A stretch of DNA of 17,500 nt from Trachelipus rathkii (GCA_015478945.1 JABUQX010028435.1:1-17500); one strand, 5' to 3'; shown: positions 1 through 8,580, counted from the first letter of the stretch. Program-made: numbers and translations. Notes: a model not told the origin generated them from the sequence alone.

Positions 1-720
1 AGTATATTAATAAATTCTAAAACATCGTGACAAAGGAGGGTTCGTTAATACGTGGAAAGACATTTATAAGTGATGCATGAAACTTACTCAGAGGGAAAGG
101 GGAAAGTTTAACAGAGTAGTTAATATATATATATATATATATATATATAAGAAGGATTTGAAAAATTTATAAAACATAAGGCTTGGTATTATTCATGTAG
201 TTCTACTCCACGATACACATCGTGAATTTGGCAGGAAAGAAAGTGTCGCCATCTTATTATCTCTACATTAGTAGGCTGTTTAGATTTGTGTAAATAGAGA
301 AAGCTTGATGACCAAAACTGTTCTTTGATGAACCAGATGGAATAAGCCTTGACATTGTGAGTGGATAGATTATGATAAATGAAGAATTAACAAGAAGAAT
401 TAGCTTCAGTGATAGAAGGGGAGGGAGATATATGTTCTTAACATATATTCGGTTTATATTTTATATGTCGAATGAATAAGATTGTTCAGTTTATGAATTT
501 ATTCTCAAGATAAATTATACACAGAATACTTAATGTAATAGCTATTAGTGATCTTATATGATTGACAGGTAAGTATACCTATAAGCCATTAAAAACAAAA
601 GTTTATAAGACAAACTAACACGGTATTTATAGAATTATCTTGTTTTATTAATGAATGGTATGCTGAGGTAATAGTTGAGTAAGTAAAATTTAAGGGAGAC
701 TTCCTATCTTAGGGCCTAGA
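1..720. other. AT-rich unique sequence, no gene seen
   Basis: No convincing open frame or known element is visible. The only clear repeat is a pure AT dinucleotide run at about 123-149. A good splice-donor-like string, CAGGTAAGT, lies at 566-574, but no exon can be seen beside it. The rest is ordinary AT-rich intergenic or intronic DNA. Confidence 0.6.
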
Positions 721-1020
721 ACTTGAATATAAATTTATATATATTATATTATTAATTTATATATTTATATTATATAATAATTATATATATTATAATATTA
801 TATTAATAATATATATATAATTAACATATAATATATAATTATATAAGTTATATATTAATTTATACTATATAATATTAATATTATATATATTATAATTAAT
901 ATTATATTAATATATAATATATAATATTATATATATATTATAATATATTAATAGTATATAATAAAAATAGTATTATTTATCATTAAATATTCTTATTTTA
1001 CACTATAAATAATATATTGA
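721..1020. repeat. Imperfect AT-rich satellite-like tract
   Basis: This is a long imperfect tract made almost only of A and T, with ATATAT and ATTAAT words repeated on both strands. It is self-complementary over much of its length, so it could fold. It is best read as a decayed (AT)n microsatellite. No gene is present. Confidence 0.7.
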
Positions 1021-1479
1021 TAAATATGTCAATTGGTTCACGTAATCTATATTATATTACCCTTAACTTTTACTATATATTCACAATTCTATTCAGAATT
1101 AAATAATATAACCCTCACCTACCTCACCTACGCCGTTACCTGAGTAACTTTCTTTATAGCACTACGTATTTATCAATAATTACAAGGTAAAATTTCTATA
1201 AACATGGTTGTTTTAATATTAATTATTAAAATGTATGGTGACTAGGCTATTATATTATATATTTGATTTACATCAATTTTTCACCTAACTCCTATTTATA
1301 ATAAGTTCATCTGTGATGTTTATTTTATCACTTCACTCTATTTACTGACTATTTTACAATATCATGTTAACTGCTCAAACTTTAAATTTTTTTATATATT
1401 TTTTTTTACATTTTTAACGTCATTCATAATTTACACCTATATAATCGTTCGATAATTTATTTGAAAATTGACTTTGTAA
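1021..1479. other. AT-rich unique sequence, no gene seen
   Basis: This is AT-rich sequence with short T runs around 1387-1412 and some C-containing words near 1110-1140. I recognise no element or open frame. Confidence 0.5.
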
Positions 1480-1620
1480 TATATTATATATAGTTTTTAT
1501 ATATTATATATATATATTTAATATATATATATCAATATTAATCTTGATATCAATGTTAATCCATTATTAATATATATAATTATTATTATATTATAATATA
1601 TTCTATATTATTTATATATT
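1480..1620. repeat. AT dinucleotide-rich tract
   Basis: Imperfect (AT)n and TTAATA words make up nearly the whole segment. It is a degenerate microsatellite like those at 721-1020 and 2175-2360. Confidence 0.65.
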
Positions 1621-2174
1621 TAAAGATATGTAAGGATTCATTTATTGTAATTTAATACTAGTATATCGATAAGTATATAATAATATATTATCTTAATATA
1701 TAGGTGATGTTGTGTTTGTGTATGTTATGTATGTGTGTATATATGTTTGTTCTATACACATTTGTAACCTTTAAAGCTATACTGTATAACTTTTTTTAAA
1801 GCAGACCTATTTATAAGAACATTAAATCATTATCTCTAATAAATAATACTATAGTATTTAAATTATATATCTATACGGTACTGTATAATATCTGAGTAAT
1901 TATGGTAGTTATCATATATTCTTTGGTATATAATTATTTGTAATTATTTAAAATGGTTACTATATTTAATGTCTGATAAGTTGCTCGTTATATGTTGCTG
2001 CATAAAATGCCTAAATTGCTCACAGTTTGCAATTGTATGGATACCATTTGTATATAATTTAATTGACAATATAATTGTTTAGGGTATTAAATTTGTGTTT
2101 CGCTCTAATAAATACACCTAATTTAGAAATATTGAGTTATTCGCTAGGACTAATTTGTTCATAATCCACATGAG
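1621..2174. other. AT-rich unique sequence with a small TG tract
   Basis: A short TG-rich patch lies at about 1705-1750. The remainder is unique AT-rich sequence without a supported gene or element. Confidence 0.5.
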
Positions 2175-2360
2175 CTATATATAATATTATTATATATATA
2201 TATTATATATAATATTTATATATATAAAGTTAATTATTATATATATATATATATTATATCATATTTTAATAAATTTAATTAAATATATATATATATATAC
2301 TAATATAATATAATATGATATATTGTTAATTATTACTATATATTTAATATATAATATTAT
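2175..2360. repeat. AT dinucleotide-rich tract
   Basis: This is a nearly pure A/T segment with several alternating AT runs, interrupted by TTAATT words. It is a degenerate microsatellite. Confidence 0.7.
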
Positions 2361-3042
2361 ACTAAGATTTAATAAAAAGAACTTTTGTGGCGTAGTTGTT
2401 CATTAAGAATTAATAAATAAACCTTATATATATAAATATCTTAGTATATATATTATAATGATCTATACATATAGTGTTATTTATAATCAGAGTTATGATT
2501 ACTGGAGTGAAACAGCGTTGGCCGAGATAGAGAAACGATTGGAATAAAAGACTCAGCTGATGTAGAGGGGTAGCGCGTACTAAATGTGCCTATTGCTTCT
2601 AAGTTGTTCCTAATTCATCACTTGATTAGTTTTACTTGTGAGTGAGAATGTTAATTTACTTATAATATAGATAGGTAACGTGAAAATATATGTATTAATT
2701 TAATAAAATTTTTCATACAATTATTATAAGTCACAGCGTATACTCATTTGTCTTCCTTACCTTTATTTCATTTATCAAATTTATAAACAAAAGTATAACT
2801 GTTTATATTAATAAATCTTTTGTTCATAAGGATTAATTAGATGTGATTTAATTTATATTATAGAAACTACATCCAATCTTTGACTTTAATCTTTTCTCAA
2901 TCTTTAAAGTCAAATCGTTCCTCCTTATAAAACAAGAAAGTATGAATTATCTCGAGGCAGAATGAGCTATCCTTATTATGGAAATCTTTTAAATAAATTA
3001 CTACTTATAAATGTATGGTTGTTACGACATTAAAAAGTATAT
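2361..3042. other. AT-rich unique sequence with a small GC-richer patch
   Basis: A stretch at about 2490-2600 is less AT-rich than its surroundings. It reads YWSETALAEIEKRLE in one plus-strand frame before stopping. I could not assign it to any family, so it may be a tiny relic of an element or chance. Nothing else in the segment is recognisable. Confidence 0.4.
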
Positions 3043-3475
3043 TCATCTTGCAGTGTGTAATAAGTATAAATAAATTATTCCTGTGTGTGAGTGTAAGTAA
3101 TAAATATCTGTGTGTGTAGTGTGTTGTGTTAGTCTATAGTGTATACAATGTAAGTAAACTCTGTATGGTTGATGTAGAGTAATAATCTGTGTGAATGTTA
3201 AGTATATAAAATGCTTAGCGTTTGTAAAGTTAAATACTTGTGTTGTGATGTTGTAAGTAAATCTGTGGTATGTGATATGGTGATGTATGTGTGGTGTGTT
3301 GTATGCTGATTTGTATGTTGAATGTATGTTATGTTGTGTGTGACCGCAATGTGTAGTGAGTGTGAAGTGTAAGTGTCTATGGGGTAAATGTAAGTGACAT
3401 ATTGCAGGTGTGTGTATAAGTGTCATAGTGAGAGCAATAGTGTGTATGAAGAGTGTCATAGTGAATGATGTGGTT
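3043..3475 (+). repeat. GT-rich degenerate microsatellite/minisatellite, copy 1
   Basis: The plus strand is dominated by GTGTG, TAAGTGT and TGTTGTG words, with almost no C. The long open frame on the opposite strand is only the translation of this biased repeat (His, Thr, Tyr-rich) and is not a gene. A 32-base block at 3371-3402 (AAGTGTCTATGG followed by GTAAATGTAAGTGACATAT) recurs with few changes at 4726-4756. The two GT arrays are therefore related and not independent simple repeats. Confidence 0.7.
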
Positions 3476-3648
3476 CCTAACATGAATAAAAAAGCACTAA
3501 ATATGGATGATAAATTATAAAAGCACTGAAATATGGATAATAAAGAATAAAGAAAATTTAACAAAATAATAGAAATAAATAAAATAATAATAATAAATAA
3601 ATAAAAATAATAAAATAAATTAAAACAAAACAAAAACATAATTTAATA
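3476..3648 (+). repeat. A-rich AATAA-type tract
   Basis: From about 3541 the plus strand is built of AATAA, AAATAAT and AAAACA words with almost no C or G. It lies between the GT array and the GCAGTAAA repeat cluster. It is a simple-sequence tract with no coding potential. Confidence 0.65.
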
Positions 3649-3649
3649 A

Positions 3650-4265
3650 AATAATGAGTTAAAAGAGTAACAAACATGGTATGAGTTAAAAGCAGTAAAG
3701 CACACAGCGTTATAACGCAGTAAAATCAGAAAGTATAAAATGCAGTAAAGCAGGCGAAAGATTAAAGCAGTGAAGCAGTAAAAAAAATAAGCATAACTAA
3801 TACACCGCCCTAGTGTTAGATAGCTGGTGTTAGGAACACTCTAATTGATTTACATTGATTTATGGCTGTCTGAGCTGGGCTTTTAAGGCTATTGTATTTA
3901 ATAGTGCAAGTTACAAGCGGGGTAAAAGGGCAAGAAAGTTAAAGCAGTAAAGCAGAAGTTAACGACAGTAAAGCGGTCTAAAGACAAAACGCGATACTGA
4001 TATCGCTCTAGGGTGTATGAGGTAACCCTCTATTAGATTTACTGATTACTTGCGTTTAACACTAGGTAATGTAATAGTTACATTAAAAAAGTGTTTGAGT
4101 TAAAGCAGTAAAAACAAAAGAATATAAAAGACAGTAAAACATGAGTTAAATAGCAGTAAAACATGAGTTAAAGCAGTAAAAACAGTAAAACAAAATGCAT
4201 ACACACTCCCCCTACGGTGTTAGGCTACACACCTCTCATTGATTACTGATTTACTGCTTTAAGTG
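3650..4265 (+). repeat. Tandem higher-order repeat with GCAGTAAA arrays and a conserved module
   Basis: GCAGTAAA occurs exactly at 3692, 3717, 3742, 3775, 3944, 4105, 4153 and 4173. Near copies (GCAGTGAA or ACAGTAAA) lie at 3767, 3965, 4131 and 4182. Between these clusters a conserved module of about 70 bases recurs three times, at about 3800-3870, 3995-4060 and 4200-4265. Each module has a CTAG/CTACG-GTGTTAG core, then ACNCTCTA, then ATTGATTTACTGATT. Taking the GGTGT core at 3826, 4012 and 4216, the period is 186 and 204 bases. The module ends in TTTACTGCTTTA (4250-4261), the reverse complement of the TAAAGCAGTAAA array unit, so each unit can fold back on the array. I do not recognise the family. 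It could be a satellite or a tandemly duplicated foldback/MITE-like element. Confidence 0.65.
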
Positions 4266-4500
4266 TGTATAAAGTATAATGATTTTTTAATAAAATTTCG
4301 TACAATTGTAGTAAAAATAAAGACTGTTTATAATACAGTCACTCTGAGTTTTTTATCTGTACTGTAACATGCAATTTTTTAAAAAATTTATAATTAAAAA
4401 GTACTAGTAAAATATAAAAGATGCTGTAATGAGTTACAGTTTTAGGTTCGCGAAATTTTTTAATAAAACTGAGACAGTGTTTTAGTGCCTAGCATAATTA
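4266..4500. repeat. Palindrome-rich AT segment
   Basis: Several short hairpins sit close together: GACTGT/ACAGTC around a 7-base loop at 4322-4340, and CTGTAA/TTACAG around TGAG at about 4425-4440. A looser inverted pair, TTTTTAATAAAATTTCG (about 4283-4300) and CGAAATTTTTTAATAAAA (about 4450-4467), encloses them. The segment may be one small foldback element attached to the repeat cluster on its left, but no terminal duplication is visible. Confidence 0.4.
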
Positions 4501-4619
4501 GGGCTGGGCTAAAATGAACCCCATGGAGAGACCAACATCAGGGGGTCGTGTGTTATTACAATTGTACGTAGTAAGTGTAACTGTAATATCGCCTAGAATG
4601 ATCTAATGGATCGAGTGTA
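4501..4619. other. Short unique segment between repeats
   Basis: This is less AT-rich unique sequence with no supported gene or element. The word GCTGGGCT at about 4503 also occurs near 3885 in the higher-order repeat. That may be a leftover of the same family or chance. Confidence 0.35.
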
Positions 4620-4925
4620 AGTAGTCATAGTGAATGTGTGTAATTTAACTTTGTAGTGGCGTTGTAGTTGTAATGTGGTGGTGCTGTAGTTGTGTTTGTG
4701 CCCGCTTGTGTATAAGTGTAAATATAAGTGTCTATGGGTAAATGCAAGTGTCATATGTGAAATGTGTGTGTGTGGTGTGTGTGTGCTGTGTGTTGTTTGT
4801 GTGTGTGTGTGTGGTGGTATAGGTATAAGTGTGTTGTGTGGTGTAATAAGTATATTGTGTGTGTGGTGTGTGCGTGTGGTGTGGTGTCGGTTTGGTGTGT
4901 GTGTGGTGTGTTTGTGTCCACTGGA
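4620..4925 (+). repeat. GT-rich microsatellite/minisatellite, copy 2
   Basis: (GT)n runs with GTGTGGTGTG variants fill about 4765-4918, preceded by TAAGTGT words. Two overlapping open frames, one on each strand, are translations of the repeat (Cys/Val-rich and His/Thr-rich) and are not genes. The 4726-4756 block matches 3371-3402, so this array and the one at 3043-3475 share ancestry. Confidence 0.75.
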
Positions 4926-4989
4926 TGGAAATAAGTTTAGGAAAGAGTCCACATGGTCAGTACCTACGATGACCTCATGTTAACACAGA
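4926..4989. other. Short unique spacer
   Basis: About 60 bases of mixed-composition sequence separate the GT array from the TAGG-type minisatellite. No feature is recognised. Confidence 0.35.
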
Positions 4990-5215
4990 TACCTACCAAA
5001 GGCAGGGCAGCAGGTACCTGGAAGAGCTCAAGGCGGGGTGGAGGCTAGGTTCAGGTGTGTGATGGTGTAGGCTAGGTGTAGGTGGACGCTAGGTTTTAGT
5101 TGGAATTTCTGGTTAGTAGGTTAGTAGGTTAGGTTAGGTTAGGTTAGGTTAGGTTAGTCAGGTTAGGGTGCAGGTGTAGGCTAGGTTTAGGCTAGGTGTA
5201 CTAGGGTATCCGGCA
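4990..5215 (+). repeat. TAGG-type G-rich minisatellite, left part
   Basis: The plus strand is built of GGCTAGGTGTAGG, GGCTAGGTTTAGG and related units with almost no homogeneous array. It contains the TTAGG run annotated separately. The same units reappear at 5790-6075, so the two parts probably belong to one minisatellite interrupted by the segment 5216-5789. Confidence 0.65.
5126..5156 (+). repeat. Interstitial arthropod-type telomere repeat (TTAGG)n
   Basis: Six perfect tandem AGGTT units occur at 5126-5155, with imperfect GGTTAGT units just before (5111-5125) and after. TTAGG is the ancestral telomere repeat of arthropods. The run is short and lies inside a larger TAGG-variant minisatellite. 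It may have arisen from that minisatellite by chance homogenisation, or the minisatellite may have decayed from telomere sequence. Confidence 0.75.
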
Positions 5216-5244
5216 AGGTCAAGGGCCGAAATATCATGGTCAAA

Positions 5245-5370
5245 CACGGTTATATATAAATATATAGTAATATATATAGTAGTAATATATATACTATAAT
5301 ATATATATATAATATATAATAATATAAGTATATATAATTAATATATATTATATAATTATATATATTATAT
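5245..5370. repeat. AT dinucleotide-rich tract
   Basis: An imperfect (AT)n and AATAT tract runs directly into the CT-rich tract on its right. Confidence 0.7.
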
Positions 5371-5466
5371 CTACCTCTCTCTCTCTCCTCACCTCTCATC
5401 GTCTCTCTCTCTCTCTTCTTCTCATCTCTCCTCCTCTCTTCCTCTCTCTCCTCTCATCTCCCTCGT
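5371..5466 (+). repeat. CT-rich polypyrimidine microsatellite
   Basis: (CT)n runs with CTCC, TTC and CATC interruptions form about 90 bases of nearly pure pyrimidine on the plus strand. Such tracts can adopt triplex structures. No gene is present. Confidence 0.75.
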
Positions 5467-5690
5467 CGCTCGCCGAATCGACTTTGTAGATCGCATGCGC
5501 GGTTTGGAACGTAAAGCCACGTGTTAGTTTTCGCTGGACGAAACCTAATACCAAAAATAAAAATAAACAATAATGAAATAATTAAATAACCAAAATAACT
5601 ACAATAAGTAAAAATAATAAAATAAAAATGAATAAAATATTCAAATAAAATGAATAAAATTTTCGAAGTCAAAGAGAATAAATAATGATA
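5467..5690. other. Unique GC-richer patch followed by A-rich sequence
   Basis: About 5467-5550 is a CG-containing unique patch (CGCTCGCCGAATCG, GCATGCGC). It gives way to an A-rich stretch with AATAAAA and AATGAAT words at 5550-5690. The minus-strand open frame over this is mostly low-complexity Phe/Ile/Tyr and is not convincing as a gene. Confidence 0.45.
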
Positions 5691-5699
5691 GCCTGGAAT

Positions 5700-5790
5700 C
5701 CTACACGTGATTTTTCGGTTACGAGTTCACTTTGTGACTCTCGAGGATGAGAGATGTTATAACCGAAAATAAAAGTGAGACACGTGTAGG
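5700..5790. repeat. Nested inverted repeat (foldback)
   Basis: Two perfect 10-base arm pairs are nested. CCTACACGTG at 5700-5709 pairs with CACGTGTAGG at 5781-5790. TTTTCGGTTA at 5712-5721 pairs with TAACCGAAAA at 5760-5769. Inside these, GAGTTCAC (5723-5730) and GTGACTC (5734-5740) form a third hairpin with one bulge. The right arm has about nine extra bases between its two segments. The spacing and nesting suggest a small foldback element or the remains of a MITE. It abuts the minisatellite that starts at about 5790. Confidence 0.6.
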
Positions 5791-6075
5791 CCTAGGTAAG
5801 GTGTACGCTAGGTGAAGGATGGGTGAGTCATAAGGTGTAGGTGTAGGTGTAGTGTAGGTTAGGTGAAGGCTGGTGGAGGCTAGGTGTAGGTTGGGTGTAG
5901 GGCTAGGCGAAGGCTGGGTGGAGGCTAGGTGAGGTGTAGTTAGGGGTGAAGGCTGAGTGGAAATCTAGGTGTAGTGTAGGCTAGGTGAAGGAATGGTGGA
6001 GGCTAGGTGCGGTTGTAGGCTAGGCTGAAGCCTAGGGTAGCTGGTAAGAAGGCTAGGTGTAGGTTGTAGGTTTAG
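5791..6075 (+). repeat. TAGG-type G-rich minisatellite, right part
   Basis: The main unit is about 22 bases, close to GGCTAGGTGAAGGCTGGGTGGA, with GGCTAGGTGTAGG variants. It is strongly G-rich on the plus strand and nearly free of C outside GGCTAGG. The units are the same kind as those at 4990-5215. Runs of two or three G at short spacing give it some quadruplex potential. Confidence 0.7.
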
Positions 6076-6083
6076 GGACCTGA

Positions 6084-6167
6084 CCGGGGCGGGATTTTGC
6101 CGGGGCGGGGCCGGGGCCGGGGCTGCTCTATTTTAGCCGGGGCCGGGGCCGGGTCCGGGGCCGGGGT
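6084..6167 (+). repeat. GGGGCC-type GC-rich repeat with G-quadruplex potential
   Basis: CCGGGG units are repeated about ten times, partly in perfect tandem (about 6100-6123 and 6136-6166), with short A/T interruptions (ATTTT near 6094, CTATTTTAG near 6127). In a genome window that is otherwise mostly AT this is a sharp composition spike. Many G4 runs at two-base spacing make G-quadruplex formation likely on the plus strand. It lies at the end of the G-rich minisatellite and just before AT-rich DNA. Confidence 0.75.
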
Positions 6168-6385
6168 TAGTAAGAATTAGTGAAAATGTAAGTCAAAACA
6201 CGAAAGTCTTATAAACTTAGGATGAATATTAAATATAATTTTAATTAATTAATAATTTTATATTATAAAAAAGGAAAACATTTTAATTTCAATTAATAAT
6301 AATATTTTAGAAGAAAATTTTAGCAAAATATTGAATCTCTAGATAATAGGTTGTTGTTACGATATATGTCAATGTTATCTTTTCA
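6168..6385. other. AT-rich unique sequence, no gene seen
   Basis: TTAATTAATTAATAAT words appear near 6241-6260, then unique AT-rich sequence. No recognisable feature. Confidence 0.5.
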
Positions 6386-6546
6386 TCTATGAATATATAT
6401 ATATAATATATATATAATAATATATATATAATATATATATATACTATGTATATATGTATATAACATATCTAATATATCCATATTAATATATATATAATAT
6501 AATAGATATGATATATATTATATAATTATATATAATATATATATAC
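6386..6546. repeat. AT dinucleotide-rich tract flanking the DNA transposon
   Basis: This imperfect (AT)n tract ends just before the DNA transposon. A similar tract lies immediately beyond the transposon's other end (8223-8240 and 8310-8580). This fits insertion of a TA-targeting element into an AT array. Confidence 0.65.
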
Positions 6547-6603
6547 AGGGTTATCATAACTATTGCGTAAAAAATTCAGGTATGATATCCTTGCATAAAT
6601 ATT

Positions 6604-6672
6604 AAGATACATATAGTGTCAATAAACATTTCACCGAAAACGCCTCGTTTCCAAGATCAAGGTGATGAAACT
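6604..6672 (+). repeat. Left terminal inverted repeat of DNA transposon
   Basis: The segment contains AAGATACATATAGTGT, CAATAAACAT, CGAAAACGCCTCGTTTCC and AGGTGATGAAA. Its reverse complement aligns, with gaps, to 8138-8222. The inner end, AGGTGATGAAAC, is the best conserved part. Confidence 0.75.
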
Positions 6673-6827
6673 TATTGTGGGACTTATCTGATATATTCCA
6701 TTGCCCGTCCCGTTGCCACATCTCAAACTTCTAATAATAAGCAACAATATACCGTAGGAAAGCGTTAACTTACCTGTTATTGTACTAGTAAACGTATCTC
6801 GCTTCATGTATACATATATACTAGTCC

Positions 6828-7977
6828 GTGTCGCATCAAGTTCTGTGTTCAAGTGTTGCTCATTATTTTCAAAATGAAGTGCACAAAATATGTGAAATGC
6901 GCGATATCATTTTGTCTGACTGTCGTACGAACGGCAATTCATTAGCAGCCATGCGTCTCTATGAAGAAATGTACCACCTAATCGTGGTCAGCGATCCGCA
7001 TCATACTAATGTTGCACGTTCCATGACAACGTCTTAGAGCAAACCATCGTGGAAGTTTTAAAGAAACTTACTAATGGAAACGGGCGACCTCCAGATGTCG
7101 AAGAATAGGTTCTCGATGAAGAACAGGTTCATCCAAGACTTGAGCACAGTCCTACAACAAGTCCTAGAAAGATTGCTGCAACACTAGCAACACTACATTC
7201 GAACACGTTTTGCAGGGTATTGAAAAATCAACTTCTTTACCTTTATCACATCCAGCGAGTGCAGGCACTTGTACCAACCGAGATTTTCCTGCGAGAGTAG
7301 CTTTGTGTCGATGATGCAACAGAAAATTGCAGACAACTCACCTTTTAGCAGAAATATTGTTCACCGATGAGTCAAATTTTTTCAGAGATGCCATATCGAA
7401 CTTCCACAACAATCACATATGGGCGGACGAGAACACATGCAATAGGTGAAAGCCGCCATCAACACAGTTTTCATTGAATGTTGGGTCGGAATTGTGCGAC
7501 CATTTGATAGGTCCCATTCTTTTTACCAGCGAGGCTTACTGGAGACGTTATCGCCAAATTCTTGAACATACTTAACCTATCACTAACTGAGAAGACGTCG
7601 AGTGTACAATTAAGATCGAAAAGTGTATTGTCATGCACGACGGCGCATCCAAGCTCATTTCAGTATTAGTTTTGCTCGTAACTATGTTGAACACTTTATA
7701 ATCCATCGCCGTTGGATAGGTCGAAGAGGTACAGACCTTGGCCTCCGCGGTCTCCAACCTAAATGCATTGGATTTCTTTTTGTGGGGTCACCTGAAACAT
7801 GTGGTTTATACAGCAACAGTTGAAAGTCCCGAAAGAATTAAGGGCTCGTATAATCGGCATCTTGTGACACCAATTCGGCACACACACGGTATATTTTAAA
7901 CGTATCCGCCAATCAATGCGTTGCAGAATAGGGGCTGTATTGCCGCTGGGGGTGCTCATTTTAAAACATTTGTTATA
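6828..7977 (+). pseudogene. Frameshifted DUF4817-type Tc1/mariner transposase
   Basis: The intact protein would be a DDE/D transposase that cuts and pastes the element in the nucleus. Order along the plus strand is as follows. An N-terminal DUF4817-like helix-turn-helix, with ANGN-like TNGNSLAAMRLYEE, spans 6890-6970 and stops at 7035. A second-helix part, PTTSPRKIAATLATLHSNTF then YLYHIQRVQAL, spans 7142-7270 in another frame. The first catalytic block, ILFTDESNF, has its Asp at 7366-7368 and is followed by HNNHIWADEN. The second block, MHDGA, has its Asp at 7639-7641. HFSISFARNY and RWIGRRG follow in a third frame. The last block, NALDFFLWGHLK, has its Asp at 7771-7773, then VESPE, RIRQSM and GGAHF. 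The gap between the last two Asp codons (43 codons here) is near a DD41D arrangement, as in rosa-like mariners, but this is inferred. All three frames are used and there are in-frame stops, so it is a pseudogene or indel-damaged assembly. Confidence 0.85.
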
Positions 7978-8137
7978 ACCTTAGTGCCCCATTGCCTTCG
8001 TACTATTTCTGTTGAATATTTTCTTCTGTGCAGTAATGCATGTATTCTTATAATTAAATAAATTGAATGAATTTGTTAATTACCTTTCCCAAATTTAGTT
8101 TAGTTATCTTTATTGTAACTTAATGATTATTAAATAG

Positions 8138-8222
8138 GTTTTCATCACCTCGTATCTCATATGGTAAACGTGAGAAACGTTTTTCGTAACATGTTATTAT
8201 TGAATAACACAATATTATCTTC
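8138..8222 (-). repeat. Right terminal inverted repeat of DNA transposon
   Basis: On the minus strand, reading into the element, this gives AAGATAATATTGTGTTATTC, CAATAATAACATG, CGAAAAACGTTTC and GAGGTGATGAAAACC. These match the left repeat at 6604-6672 in the same order. It is slightly longer than its partner because of small insertions. Confidence 0.75.
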
Positions 8223-8580
8223 TATATATATATATATCAGGGTAATATCTATACTGTATATAATTTTTTCATATAATTATAATGTCATAATCATATTATT
8301 GCTATCAGCGCTATAATATACTATATATATATATTTTATACTATATTTATAATTTATTAGTATTATATATTTAATAATTATTATAATTATACCTATAGTG
8401 ATGTCATAATAATAATATTAATTATTATATATATATTATATTATATTATATATATATTAATATCATATATTATAATTTATTATTATTATTATTAACTATA
8501 TATATAATATTATATTATATATTAATAGTATATATATATTGGTAAATGATATTAAATATATATTATATTATATATTTATT
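8223..8580. repeat. AT-rich tracts flanking the DNA transposon on the right
   Basis: This comprises a short (AT)n run at 8223-8237, a brief unique part, and a long imperfect A/T tract at about 8310-8580. No gene is present. Confidence 0.65.

Larger units (their letters stand above)
6548..8222 (+). mobile_element. Degenerate Tc1/mariner-superfamily DNA transposon
   Basis: The element is defined by a transposase relic and terminal inverted repeats (TIRs). The left repeat runs from about 6604 to 6672 and the right one from about 8138 to 8222. Read inward, both contain AAGATA, then GTGT, CAATAA and ACAT words, then CGAAAACG (left) or CGAAAAACG (right), then AGGTGATGAAA. The match needs several small gaps. 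The left end may extend out to CAGGGTTATCATA at 6548, but I see no matching inverted CCCTG at the right end, so the outer termini are uncertain. AT tracts flank both sides, as expected for TA target choice, which hides any TA target duplication. The transposase reads on the plus strand and is broken, so the copy cannot be autonomous as written. Confidence 0.8.

Noticed and set aside
566..574. Splice-donor consensus CAGGTAAGT
   Set aside because: No open frame, acceptor or exon can be paired with it, and such a string occurs by chance in AT-rich DNA.
3043..3639. 198-codon minus-strand open frame
   Set aside because: It is the translation of the GT-rich and A-rich tracts (His/Thr/Tyr/Ile/Leu-rich) and has no domain.
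3690..4200. CRISPR-like regular repeats (GCAGTAAA)
   Set aside because: The repeats are far too short and irregularly spaced, and the surroundings are eukaryotic repeat DNA.
4593..4983. Overlapping open frames on both strands
   Set aside because: Both are readings of the (GT)n array. Biased His/Thr and Cys/Val content shows no protein selection.
5454..5672. 72-codon minus-strand open frame over 5454-5672
   Set aside because: The translation is mostly hydrophobic low complexity from the A-rich stretch and no motif is visible.
7572..7959. Minus-strand open frames inside the DNA transposon
   Set aside because: They are antisense shadows of the transposase catalytic region, which reads on the plus strand.
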